A stretch of DNA of 26,781 bases, from positions 1 through 26,781 of the IMG/VR virus record IMGVR_UViG_3300000255_000144; one strand, 5' to 3'. Both the position numbers and the translations under genes were made by a program. Below are positions 20,920 through 26,781 of this stretch, piece after piece; position 1 is the first letter of the stretch, and each line of letters begins with the position of its first letter. Below the pieces are notes generated by a model. That model made no database searches and was not told the origin of the DNA. It worked only from the letters and a program-made list of their open reading frames with translations. Source of the DNA: a virus.

Positions 20920-21552
20920 ATGAATGATGTTAAACGTGTTATAAAAGATAATATTGAAGAAATTATTAGAGATATGAATGAAGAATTAATTCTTGATAGA
21001 ATAATTAGGTATTGGAAAAAGAAAGGGAGTCATAGGACTCTGAATGAGCATCGTGCTACTTATTGGGATGCCAAATCAGCCGCAGAATTCGGAGTTGATA
21101 TTGGGGTATCATTTGGTAAGATATTTGAATTATATTTACCAGAGAAATTAAAAGAATTGGGGTGTGATGTTGAACCTAAATTTTCGTCTTTTGGTGACAT
21201 GATTGATGGTGATACTCATTGGGAACTTAAAACTGGACAAGGGGAGTGTATACAAGGTGCGACACATTCACCAAAGGAGCATAAAAAAATGAACCTTATC
21301 CAAGTTTTGTGGGATAAGTTTGAAGACAAATCATTGGACGATATACTTAAAGATAGGAAGTTCATATCTTCGATAAATTTTTGTGTTTTTGAGGGTATTG
21401 AACCAAAATCTCTAGGAACACCTTCTAAAAACAATTCTCGTACAAGTCTTAAAATTTCAAGAGACTATTACGATGTAGCTGTTGATTCGTGTATCTATGG
21501 TCAAATTAAGAAAAATCGAGTATGGTGTGGATTTACTAAAGTAGGAGTATAA
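20920..21552 (+). CDS. Candidate type II restriction endonuclease
   Basis: This 210-residue protein lies directly before an N4-cytosine-type methylase that begins on the very next base. A PD-(D/E)xK core is visible: Glu70 on an upstream helix, FGDMIDGDTHWELKTGQG with Asp93/Asp96/Asp98 and the catalytic ELK at 102-104 at the end of the second strand. IQGATHSPKEHKKMNLIQ follows as a likely helix. Length and gene order are typical of type II endonucleases. The recognition site and family cannot be read by eye. It differs from the candidate at 11663, so the window has two independent endonuclease/methylase pairs. Confidence 0.72.
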   Translation: MNDVKRVIKDNIEEIIRDMNEELILDRIIRYWKKKGSHRTLNEHRATYWDAKSAAEFGVDIGVSFGKIFELYLPEKLKELGCDVEPKFSSFGDMIDGDTHWELKTGQGECIQGATHSPKEHKKMNLIQVLWDKFEDKSLDDILKDRKFISSINFCVFEGIEPKSLGTPSKNNSRTSLKISRDYYDVAVDSCIYGQIKKNRVWCGFTKVGV

Positions 21553-22398
21553 TTGGAAACTAATAAGATATATCTAGGGGATTGTATAGAACTTGCTAAG
21601 ACAATCCCTGATGATTTTTTAGATTTGGTAGTAACATCACCACCATATGCAGATACATTAACATATGGGAAGGAGATACCTATATTCCGTCCTGATAATT
21701 ATGCAGATTGGATATTACCTTTATTTAATGAAACATATAGAGGGATGAAAGACTCTGGTAGCTTTATTTTCAATATAAATGATAAAATTATAGGATCCGA
21801 ACGATCTATTTATGTGTATGACTTAATATGTAGAGTGGTTAGGGAAACCGGATTCACACTCCATGATAGGTATATCTGGCATAAAAAATCAGGTATGCCG
21901 TCTACTGGTGTACGCAGACTTAATGATAGAATGGAATATATATTCCATTTTGTTAAAACTAAGAACAAGTTTAAATCAAATATAGATGGTATTCGTGAAC
22001 CTTATGCGGAGATATCTCTAAAGAGGTTTAAGAATGCCATGAATGGGCAGGATAAAATTAACCATGATGGTTCTACTGAGTTGACTAAAAGAGGAACTTC
22101 TACACCACATCCTAAAGGCACTAAACCAACAACTGTGTTTAGGTTTGATAGTTGTTCTGCTATACGAGGATTAAATCATCCTGCTCCATTCCATCCACAA
22201 ATTCCAGAAAAATTCATCACTTGGTTGACTGATGTGGGTGATGTGGTACTAGATCCTTTTATGGGTTCTGGAACTACTGCAATAGTGGCTCACGACTTGG
22301 ATAGGAAATATATAGGATTTGAGTTAAATGAACTTTATAAAAAAGATGCAGAAGAACGAATTCTGTCGGTATCACCGATGAATGAATTTTTAAAATAA
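21553..22398 (+). CDS. DNA methyltransferase, N4-cytosine type (SPPY)
   Basis: This 281-residue protein starts at TTG 21553, abutting the endonuclease stop, with AGGAG five bases upstream deciding the start. The family N-terminus KIYLGDCIELAKTIPDDFLDLVVTSPPYADTL contains catalytic SPPY (30-33); Ser before PPY favours N4-cytosine methylation. The SAM motif is C-terminal: LDPFMGSGTTAIVAHDLDRKYIGFELN, so beta-class order. The middle (about 95-215, GMPSTGVRRLNDRMEYIFHF and HPKGTKPTTVFRF) would hold the recognition determinants. It would protect phage DNA from the adjacent endonuclease. The gene runs to within 14 bases of the next promoter. Confidence 0.9.
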   Translation: METNKIYLGDCIELAKTIPDDFLDLVVTSPPYADTLTYGKEIPIFRPDNYADWILPLFNETYRGMKDSGSFIFNINDKIIGSERSIYVYDLICRVVRETGFTLHDRYIWHKKSGMPSTGVRRLNDRMEYIFHFVKTKNKFKSNIDGIREPYAEISLKRFKNAMNGQDKINHDGSTELTKRGTSTPHPKGTKPTTVFRFDSCSAIRGLNHPAPFHPQIPEKFITWLTDVGDVVLDPFMGSGTTAIVAHDLDRKYIGFELNELYKKDAEERILSVSPMNEFLK

Positions 22399-22411
22399 AT
22401 GAAAATAAAGC

Positions 22412-22440
22412 TTGACATTTATATAAAAGTATGAGACAAT
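22412..22440 (+). promoter_or_regulatory. Promoter of the shared phage type with conserved leader
   Basis: TTGACA (22412-22417), 17 bases, GACAAT (22435-22440), preceded by AAATAAATGAAAATAAAGC and followed by AGTACTGTGAGTTGGGGTTATT; the leader block is at 22451-22462. TTGGAGAAG precedes ATG 22487. Confidence 0.87.
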
Positions 22441-22486
22441 AGTACTGTGAGTTGGGGTTATTTATTTTTATTATTGGAGAAGTTAG

Positions 22487-22870
22487 ATGGCATATATAAG
22501 TGCTGAAGAAGTTAGAGAGATTCGTAAAGAGTTAAAGAAAGAATTCCCAAAGTATAAATTTTCTGTTCGTAAACGACAACATGCCGTATCTGTTAATATA
22601 TTGAAGTCTGATATTGACTTTCGTTCTGAATTCCGTGATCCTACTGAGAAATATGAAGGAGTTAATCAATACTTTATTGATAAACATTGGTCAAAGAAAC
22701 CCGCAAAGGTTCTGAATAAAATTCTAGAAATCATTAAGACTGCACCTGCCAATGCAGAGAATGGAGAAGCTTGGTTTGATGAGTCTGACATTATGACTGA
22801 CTATTTTCATACTGCATTTTATATTGATTTGCAGATAGGAACTTGGGAAAAACCATACGAGTTAATTTAA
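22487..22870 (+). CDS. Conserved phage protein (LPD29-like), 127 residues
   Basis: SAEEVREIRKELKKEFPKYKFSVRKR at the N-terminus resembles the LPD29 'large polyvalent protein associated' domain and small proteins known from many large phages, including the C-terminal pattern DESDIMTDYFHTAFYIDLQIGTWEKPY. Function is unknown. FRDPTEKYEGVNQYF in the middle is similar to a segment of the protein at 20572. It stands alone between two promoters, typical of single-gene early cassettes. Confidence 0.8.
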   Translation: MAYISAEEVREIRKELKKEFPKYKFSVRKRQHAVSVNILKSDIDFRSEFRDPTEKYEGVNQYFIDKHWSKKPAKVLNKILEIIKTAPANAENGEAWFDESDIMTDYFHTAFYIDLQIGTWEKPYELI

Positions 22871-22888
22871 AATAAATGAAAATAAACC

Positions 22889-22917
22889 TTGACATGGATG
22901 TCGATATTTGTTATAAT
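22889..22917 (+). promoter_or_regulatory. Consensus sigma-70 promoter
   Basis: TTGACA (22889-22894), 17 bases, TATAAT (22912-22917): perfect at both boxes. It shares the AAATAAATGAAAATAAACC upstream block with its neighbours but not the -10 variant or the GTTGGGG leader. It contains GACATGGATGTC, a short imperfect palindrome over the -35/spacer. Confidence 0.88.
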
Positions 22918-22948
22918 AAGTTATAGTAATTAGAAAGAGGTGAGAAAG

Positions 22949-23278
22949 ATGAGTTTTTATAGAACTACACATGCAGAACATAGAATGTCTAATCGTGCTG
23001 TAACACAAGAAGCATATGATGCTACGTGGTTATTTGCAAAGAGTACGTATAGTAAGTATGAACATAGTAAATCTTATTATTTTGATAACGAATCGTTAAG
23101 AGACTTAAAGGATGCTTATCCGGATGTATATAATAGAAATTTTAAGACACTTAAAAACATTGAGTTGAGAGCTTCCGTCACATTAGAGGATGAGGGTATT
23201 CTTACTGTTATTAGAAAATCTAGACGATCATCTAAAAGACATCTTGCAAGGGGATCTTCAAGACGAAATGTGAAATAA
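22949..23278 (+). CDS. 109-residue basic protein
   Basis: ATG 22949 has AGAGGTGAG eight bases upstream; an in-frame GTG at 22940 lies inside that site. The N-terminal THAEHRMSNRAVTQEAYD resembles the helix-rich start of DUF4258-type phage/toxin-like proteins (HxxxRxxxR then alpha/beta), and ILTVIRKSR forms a late strand. The C-terminus is strongly basic (RRSSKRHLARGSSRRNVK), suggesting nucleic-acid contact. Single gene between two promoters. The family link is weak. Confidence 0.72.
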   Translation: MSFYRTTHAEHRMSNRAVTQEAYDATWLFAKSTYSKYEHSKSYYFDNESLRDLKDAYPDVYNRNFKTLKNIELRASVTLEDEGILTVIRKSRRSSKRHLARGSSRRNVK

Positions 23279-23291
23279 ATGAAAATAAACC

Positions 23292-23320
23292 TTGACATTA
23301 TAACCATAGTATGAGACAAT
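23292..23320 (+). promoter_or_regulatory. Promoter of the shared phage type with conserved leader
   Basis: TTGACA (23292-23297), 17 bases ending ATAGTATGA, GACAAT (23315-23320). Leader block GTTGGGGTTATTGAGTTTA at 23330-23348, then TTGGAG before ATG 23365. Nearly identical to the arrangement at 20375-20449. Confidence 0.87.
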
Positions 23321-23364
23321 AGTACTGTGGTTGGGGTTATTGAGTTTAATTTTTGGAGTTTATT

Positions 23365-23721
23365 ATGAGTGAAGTGAATAGAGAAGTGATTGAGAGTGTT
23401 CTTAACAAGATGGCATCTGATTATGCCAATTGGGCACAAAGAGCACAAAAAATTGCCCAATATGACCATAATAAAGACAAGGTGTGGGTGCATTGGTATG
23501 ATGAATACAAGGTTGACACCGAATTTAAGATAGGAAGAAACTATGTTAAATTGATACACAACGGTTCCGTAAAGGGATTTATTGTGATATCCAAAAAAGA
23601 TAAGAAGTTTGCTTATGGAGATCTCCTTAAAGCATCATCTTGGACATCACCGGCACGTAATTTTGATCGTGGTAATGTTCTTACTAATATGCCTGATGTT
23701 ATACAATGGACGGGAATCTAA
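23365..23721 (+). CDS. Conserved phage protein, 118 residues
   Basis: TTTGGAG precedes ATG 23365. The C-terminal half, YVKLIHNGSVKGFIVISKKDKKFAYGDLLKA then SWTSPARNFDRGNVL, is a pattern I associate with small proteins of T4-like phages (GDILKAAxWxxPAxNxARGN), function unknown; it looks like a compact beta domain. The N-terminus is helical. The stop overlaps the next start (TAATG). Confidence 0.78.
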   Translation: MSEVNREVIESVLNKMASDYANWAQRAQKIAQYDHNKDKVWVHWYDEYKVDTEFKIGRNYVKLIHNGSVKGFIVISKKDKKFAYGDLLKASSWTSPARNFDRGNVLTNMPDVIQWTGI

Positions 23722-23939
23722 TGAAAGGTTTAAAATGGTTGTCAACGTTTCTTTTAGTGGGAGGTGGTATTATAATTGCTCTCCATATACCGGAGTCTAA
23801 ATGGGGGTTTATTTCATTTTTAATTGGTCATATGGTGTTAATATGGATATTTGTAAAAGAAAATGAAACGGCTCTTTGGACACAGGCTGTCGGGTTTTTA
23901 TTGATTGATTTTTTAAGTATTTACTATTGGTTTCAATGA
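23721..23939 (+). CDS. 72-residue membrane protein with about three spans
   Basis: Start ATG 23721 overlaps the previous stop. Hydrophobic segments at about 8-22, 29-47 and 53-70 with short charged loops (PESK, KENET), ending IYYWFQ. Small multi-span proteins like this can be holin-like, anti-holin or exclusion proteins, but no family was recognised. It is co-transcribed with the soluble protein before it. Confidence 0.68.
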   Translation: MKGLKWLSTFLLVGGGIIIALHIPESKWGFISFLIGHMVLIWIFVKENETALWTQAVGFLLIDFLSIYYWFQ

Positions 23940-23958
23940 AAATAAATGAAAATAAAGC

Positions 23959-23987
23959 TTGACTTTCTGGCCATAGTATGAGATAAT
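23959..23987 (+). promoter_or_regulatory. Promoter of the shared phage type
   Basis: TTGACT (23959-23964), 17 bases ending ATAGTATGA, GATAAT (23982-23987), preceded by AAATAAATGAAAATAAAGC. The leader AGTCTGTTGAGTTGATAAGG matches that of the promoter at 11599 rather than the GTTGGGG type. Confidence 0.86.
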
Positions 23988-24043
23988 ATAGTCTGTTGAG
24001 TTGATAAGGTTGTTTGGAAAAATACTACTAAATAAGGATTAAA

Positions 24044-24211
24044 ATGAAAAATCAATTAAAGTTAGTTACACTTGAATCAAATACTAAACGACGTTTAAAT
24101 GATGTTACCCCTAATGAATGGGATAGAGTGTATTCTGCACTTGCCAATGAATATGAACAAAATCGTTCATTATTATCCACCGATGTTAAAACAAAGAAAG
24201 TTTTACATTAA
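24044..24211 (+). CDS. 55-residue basic protein
   Basis: AAGGATT precedes ATG 24044. The product is mixed-charge and helical (NTKRRLNDVTPNEWDRVYSALANEYEQNRSLL) with a basic tail (KTKKVLH) and no membrane span. First gene behind its promoter. No family was recognised. Confidence 0.65.
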   Translation: MKNQLKLVTLESNTKRRLNDVTPNEWDRVYSALANEYEQNRSLLSTDVKTKKVLH

Positions 24212-24229
24212 TTGAGAGAAACCTATATT

Positions 24230-24517
24230 ATGAATAATTACGAAATACAAAATGAATTGAAAATGTTGATGAAGGATGCTACGGCAAATCATTATCGTCA
24301 AGTATCTACTACTGACTTGATTAAAAGAAATTTCATTGAACGATTAAGGGTTTATAATCCAAAGGAAGTTATTGATCTGGATGCATTTGAACAGAGTCTA
24401 TATGAGATGGGTTTAACTGATGATGAACCATATGATGATACTATGGTAGATGATGTTGCTGATGTTTATCCTGATGTGTTATATGCTAAAAATAATTATA
24501 GAGAAGAGATGAGATGA
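24230..24517 (+). CDS. 95-residue acidic protein
   Basis: ATG 24230 was chosen; the in-frame TTG at 24212 is less likely. Residues 1-40 are helical with mixed charge; from about 46 on it is very acidic (DLDAFEQSL, LTDDEPYDDTMVDDVADVYPDV). Such acidic phage proteins sometimes mimic DNA or inhibit host nucleases; that is only a composition-based thought. The stop overlaps the next ATG (ATGA). Confidence 0.68.
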   Translation: MNNYEIQNELKMLMKDATANHYRQVSTTDLIKRNFIERLRVYNPKEVIDLDAFEQSLYEMGLTDDEPYDDTMVDDVADVYPDVLYAKNNYREEMR

Positions 24518-24627
24518 AAAGATTACTTGTGATTATAGAGGTGTTGGTTACTAAATTAATAACTGTTACTGCGGTAATTGTATTACTTAGGGTGGCTTAC
24601 GTTAATGAATTATACTTAACATTATAG
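24514..24627 (+). CDS. 37-residue membrane peptide
   Basis: Coupled to the preceding gene by ATGA. MKR followed by a largely hydrophobic segment (about 4-27, with EVLVTK in the middle) and a short polar end. No family was recognised. Confidence 0.52.
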   Translation: MKRLLVIIEVLVTKLITVTAVIVLLRVAYVNELYLTL

Positions 24628-24635
24628 GATCTATT

Positions 24636-24863
24636 ATGATTATACCAATGGAAACTGTACTTAAAATTATTAAGACTGAACGAAAACAGAAGTCTAAATT
24701 CACCATTTCAGATGATATGCTTATGTCTGCATATGATAAGATAAAATGGATGGTGTCTGTGCTGCCTTCTCCTGTTTCGGATGAGGCGTTTATTGAAAAT
24801 ACTGAACATCTTGCTTTAATTTGGATTAAACAAGAGATTGAAAAAATGGATGAAATAAAGTAA
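24636..24863 (+). CDS. 75-residue soluble helical protein
   Basis: AGGATC precedes ATG 24636 at close spacing. The sequence is helical with basic N-terminal half (LKIIKTERKQKSKF) and acidic C-terminus (KQEIEKMDEIK). A Pro-containing turn (LPSPVSD) separates two helices. It ends nine bases before the next -35 box. No family was recognised. Confidence 0.68.
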   Translation: MIIPMETVLKIIKTERKQKSKFTISDDMLMSAYDKIKWMVSVLPSPVSDEAFIENTEHLALIWIKQEIEKMDEIK

Positions 24864-24871
24864 AATAAAGC

Positions 24872-24900
24872 TTGACTTTTATATCAAAGTATGAGATAAT
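24872..24900 (+). promoter_or_regulatory. Promoter of the shared phage type with conserved leader
   Basis: TTGACT (24872-24877), 17 bases ending AAAGTATGA, GATAAT (24895-24900). Leader GTTGGGGTTATTGTGTTTA at 24911-24929, one base different from the blocks at 20414 and 23330. Drives 24949 and the CobS-like gene. Confidence 0.87.
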
Positions 24901-24948
24901 ATATATGAAGGTTGGGGTTATTGTGTTTAATTATGAAAGGTGAAAGAA

Positions 24949-25089
24949 ATGTTTGATTTTGATGAGTTTATTACTGCTGAAGAGATTAATGAAGAATATA
25001 CCAGTTGGTTTGCGGATGATTCGTCATCTGATCCTACCGTTACTGAAATTCCATTAGAAGATTCAGAAATTGAGAAACAAATTAAATAA
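24949..25089 (+). CDS. 46-residue acidic protein before the CobS-like ATPase
   Basis: AAAGGTG precedes ATG 24949. About 17 of 46 residues are Asp/Glu (MFDFDEF, AEEINEEY, ADDSSSD); one Trp. It is followed 12 bases later by the ATPase gene under the same promoter. It could be a small regulator or adaptor of the ATPase, but only position supports that. Confidence 0.65.
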   Translation: MFDFDEFITAEEINEEYTSWFADDSSSDPTVTEIPLEDSEIEKQIK

Positions 25090-25101
25090 AAAAGGTATAT
25101 T

Positions 25102-26256
25102 ATGAATAAAGTTGAAAAAGTAAAAGATTATCTTTTATCAGAAAACCCAGAGAAAAATGAATATACATTAAAGGAATTGTCCGAGGCTGCATTAAAAATT
25201 GGTTATGCTAACGGACAAGGTGTTAATAAAGGATTGGATAAGGTTAGTCATGGTGTTTATAATATTACTGGTGTAGTGGTTCCATTAAAACGTGAACCAG
25301 TATTGCCTGTTAATACTGTTGGTCCTGAACCAGTTGTTGAACGTGTTCAACAACCACCATTGCCTGTATTTAAAACGTCATATGTTCCACAAGTAGATCC
25401 TAACTTTGTTAAGTGGGGTGCTTATAAAGACATATTGAAGATTATTAAATCAAAGTTTTTCTATCCTATCTTTGTTACTGGTTTGTCTGGTAATGGTAAA
25501 ACTATGATGGTAGAACAGGCTGCTGCTAATGCTAAACGTGAATTCATTCGTGTTCAGATTTCACCAGAAACAGATCAAGATGATTTGATTGGTGGTTTCC
25601 GTCTGGTTAATGGTGATACTGTTTTTGAAAAAGGTCCAGTAGTAAAGGCTATGGAACTTGGTGCCATTCTCTTGATTGATGAGATTGACCGTGGTTCTAA
25701 TAAGATTATGGCTCTTCAAGGTGTTCTTGAGGGTAAACCCATTGTTATTAAGAAAACTGGTGAATTGATTGAACCGAAACGTGGTTTTAATGTGATTGCT
25801 ACTGCAAACACAAAGGGTCAAGGTTCTGAATCTGGTAAGTTCTCTGCTGCTACAATTATTGATGAGGCGTTTCTTGAACGATTCACGATTACAGTAGAAC
25901 AACCATTTGCTCCAGTTGTTACTGAAGAAAAGATTTTAATGAACCACATGAAGGCGTTTGGTAAGGTTGATGTAGAGTTTGCTAAACTGTTGGTGTCATG
26001 GGCAGATGGTATTCGTAAGACGTTTTATGATGATGGTGTTGATGATGTTATTTCAACTCGTCGTTTAGGACATATTGTTCAGACATATGCAATTTTTGAA
26101 GATCGTATGAAGTCTATTAACTTAGCCATTTCACGATTTGATGAAGATACCAAAAATACTTTCATGGAATTGTATACTAAGTTTGATGCATCAAGTACTA
26201 CTGATGATGTAGAAGAAGTTAATGCTCCATTTAATACTAATTTAGAAGTAGGATAA
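25102..26256 (+). CDS. CobS-like AAA+ ATPase (MoxR type)
   Basis: This 384-residue protein. The N-terminal 60 residues look like a small helical or winged-helix domain (YTLKELSEAALKIGY, GVNKGLDKVSHGVYNI), then a Pro/Val linker to about residue 100. The ATPase has Walker A GLSGNGKT (127-134), Walker B LLIDEID (190-196), sensor-1 ATANT (234-238) and DEAFLERF with the arginine-finger region, as in CobS/MoxR proteins of many T4-like phages. CobS-type rings act with VWA/CobT proteins; the CobT-like partner is at 13282. There is no cobalamin gene nearby, so a remodelling role in phage assembly or takeover is more likely. Confidence 0.92.
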   Translation: MNKVEKVKDYLLSENPEKNEYTLKELSEAALKIGYANGQGVNKGLDKVSHGVYNITGVVVPLKREPVLPVNTVGPEPVVERVQQPPLPVFKTSYVPQVDPNFVKWGAYKDILKIIKSKFFYPIFVTGLSGNGKTMMVEQAAANAKREFIRVQISPETDQDDLIGGFRLVNGDTVFEKGPVVKAMELGAILLIDEIDRGSNKIMALQGVLEGKPIVIKKTGELIEPKRGFNVIATANTKGQGSESGKFSAATIIDEAFLERFTITVEQPFAPVVTEEKILMNHMKAFGKVDVEFAKLLVSWADGIRKTFYDDGVDDVISTRRLGHIVQTYAIFEDRMKSINLAISRFDEDTKNTFMELYTKFDASSTTDDVEEVNAPFNTNLEVG

Positions 26257-26278
26257 GGTTTTCTCCGAGGGTGTGTTT

Positions 26279-26341
26279 ATGGGAAAAGGTAATGATATAT
26301 AAGTTGTATGTATTAATTGTTACACTTTTCCCATTTTTTTT
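26279..26341 (+). terminator. Long-loop hairpin with U tract after the CobS-like gene
   Basis: ATGGGAAAAG (26279-26288) pairs perfectly with CTTTTCCCAT (26325-26334), followed by a run of T. The 36-base loop is large for a simple terminator and contains the start of a small open frame, so it may be conditional. Confidence 0.5.
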
Positions 26342-26369
26342 AATATATGTGTTGTATATTCATGTATAA
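26292..26369 (+). CDS. 25-residue hydrophobic peptide (possible)
   Basis: ATG 26292, with AAAAGG just upstream, opens 25 codons that are almost wholly hydrophobic (YVLIVTLFPFFLIYVLYI). It overlaps the next tiny frame by eight bases (CATGTATAA). The region is very T-rich, which by itself yields hydrophobic codons, so support is weak. Confidence 0.35.
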   Translation: MIYKLYVLIVTLFPFFLIYVLYIHV

Positions 26370-26448
26370 AATATATTGGACTTTGTTGTTTATGTTTATT
26401 TTTATTTTGTATATGACTGTTACGTTTACAATTAGATTTGGTGTATAA
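26362..26448 (+). CDS. 28-residue hydrophobic peptide (possible)
   Basis: ATG 26362 opens 28 codons (MYKIYWTLLFMFIFILYM...) to TAA 26446-26448, two bases before ATG 26451. Hydrophobic throughout. The tight spacing to its neighbours follows the style of this genome, but size and T-rich composition leave doubt. Confidence 0.35.
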   Translation: MYKIYWTLLFMFIFILYMTVTFTIRFGV

Positions 26449-26450
26449 TA

Positions 26451-26780
26451 ATGAAATTATTTGATTGGTTTGGATTTAAATTAGAGATAGAGAAGGTAGA
26501 AACAAAGGTGCCTGTTTTGACAGTTCCTGAATTAGATTTTGAAGTTGTTGGTAATGGTAATGTTGGTGCTTTAGTAACTCCTGTTCATGAATCTGATTCT
26601 AAATATGGTGTAGTTGGTATGGTTACATCTGAAGATGATGTTATGGTTCGTGTTTTATTTTTTGAAGATGGTTCACACACCACTTGGCATTTTGAGAATT
26701 TAGAATTACTTGAAGATATGAAGGATTGGATTCCGTTGATGAGTAAATCTAATCAGGAAGGATTGAAGGAACTATTATAA
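26451..26780 (+). CDS. 109-residue protein with a possible SH3-like domain
   Basis: The gene is complete, ending one base before the window edge. An N-terminal amphipathic start (MKLFDWFGFKLEIEKV) is followed by a beta-rich core: VGALVTPV, YGVVGMVTSEDD, VMVRVLFFEDGSHTTWHFENLELL, a layout like small SH3/KOW barrels; the C-terminal 20 residues are helical. A similar closing pattern is seen in the protein at 6808. No ribosome binding site of note (TAATA before ATG). Function unknown. Confidence 0.68.
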   Translation: MKLFDWFGFKLEIEKVETKVPVLTVPELDFEVVGNGNVGALVTPVHESDSKYGVVGMVTSEDDVMVRVLFFEDGSHTTWHFENLELLEDMKDWIPLMSKSNQEGLKELL

Positions 26781-26781
26781 T

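Noticed and set aside
23609-23800. Forward 63-codon frame
   Set aside because: Overlaps two better supported genes with TAATG coupling and has no binding site.
13282-26256. A cobalamin synthesis function for the CobS/CobT-like pair
   Set aside because: No cobalamin gene is present and the same pair is common in phages without the pathway.
1-26781. CRISPR array, insertion sequence or integrase
   Set aside because: No regularly spaced repeats, transposase or recombinase motif, or terminal inverted repeat pair was found on either strand.

Overview
The window is an AT-rich, gene-dense stretch in which every supported gene reads rightward. Genes abut or overlap by a few bases (ATGA, TAATG), and dozens of tiny membrane or charged proteins sit between strong sigma-70-type promoters. 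Together with several proteins of kinds I know mainly from T4-like phages (a CobS-like AAA+ ATPase, a CobT-like VWA protein, a DUF3310-like protein, conserved small phage proteins), this points to an accessory/early region of a large lytic dsDNA phage, probably a myovirus related to marine T4-like phages. No structural or replication gene lies here, so the assignment is inferred from style and content. The host is not proven. A permuted two-piece tmRNA with a tag ending AVAA would fit an alphaproteobacterial host or ancestry.

Layout. 1-98: tail of an unidentified gene. 101-634: a circularly permuted tmRNA (acceptor piece first, then a long intervening segment, then the coding piece with tag ADDNFAVAA and a terminator). 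661-2172: a secreted protein, two tandem related lipoproteins and a class 3 lipase. 2216-4997: a pyruvate/indolepyruvate-decarboxylase-like ThDP enzyme coupled to PRPP synthetase. 5006-9921: a run starting at a consensus promoter with a DUF3310-like protein, an FTR1-like iron permease, inorganic pyrophosphatase, a dihydroorotate dehydrogenase, a small zincin, a lipoprotein and an aspartate 1-decarboxylase. 9923-13208: small proteins, a D12-class adenine methylase, and a candidate endonuclease overlapping a beta-class methylase. 13215-16258: a palindromic operator/promoter, the CobT-like VWA protein and small proteins. 16270-20378: a FadE-like acyl-CoA dehydrogenase, a PurN-like formyltransferase, alanine dehydrogenase and two small membrane proteins. 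20375-24948: promoter-plus-small-gene cassettes sharing a conserved 5' leader, and a second endonuclease/methylase pair. 24949-26780: the CobS-like ATPase and small proteins.

How the genes may work together (inference). Prs, PyrD and the PurN-like enzyme push towards nucleotides, and pyrophosphatase removes the pyrophosphate made by DNA synthesis. PanD supplies beta-alanine for CoA, the acyl-CoA dehydrogenase and the lipase may tap host lipids, and alanine dehydrogenase plus the keto-acid decarboxylase act around pyruvate. FTR1 may import iron. Three DNA methylases and two endonuclease-like partners suggest self-marking combined with attack on unmodified host or rival DNA. The tmRNA could rescue stalled ribosomes late in infection. 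The most unusual features are the permuted tmRNA, the density of metabolic genes, the paired endonuclease/methylase genes and the two long perfect palindromes.
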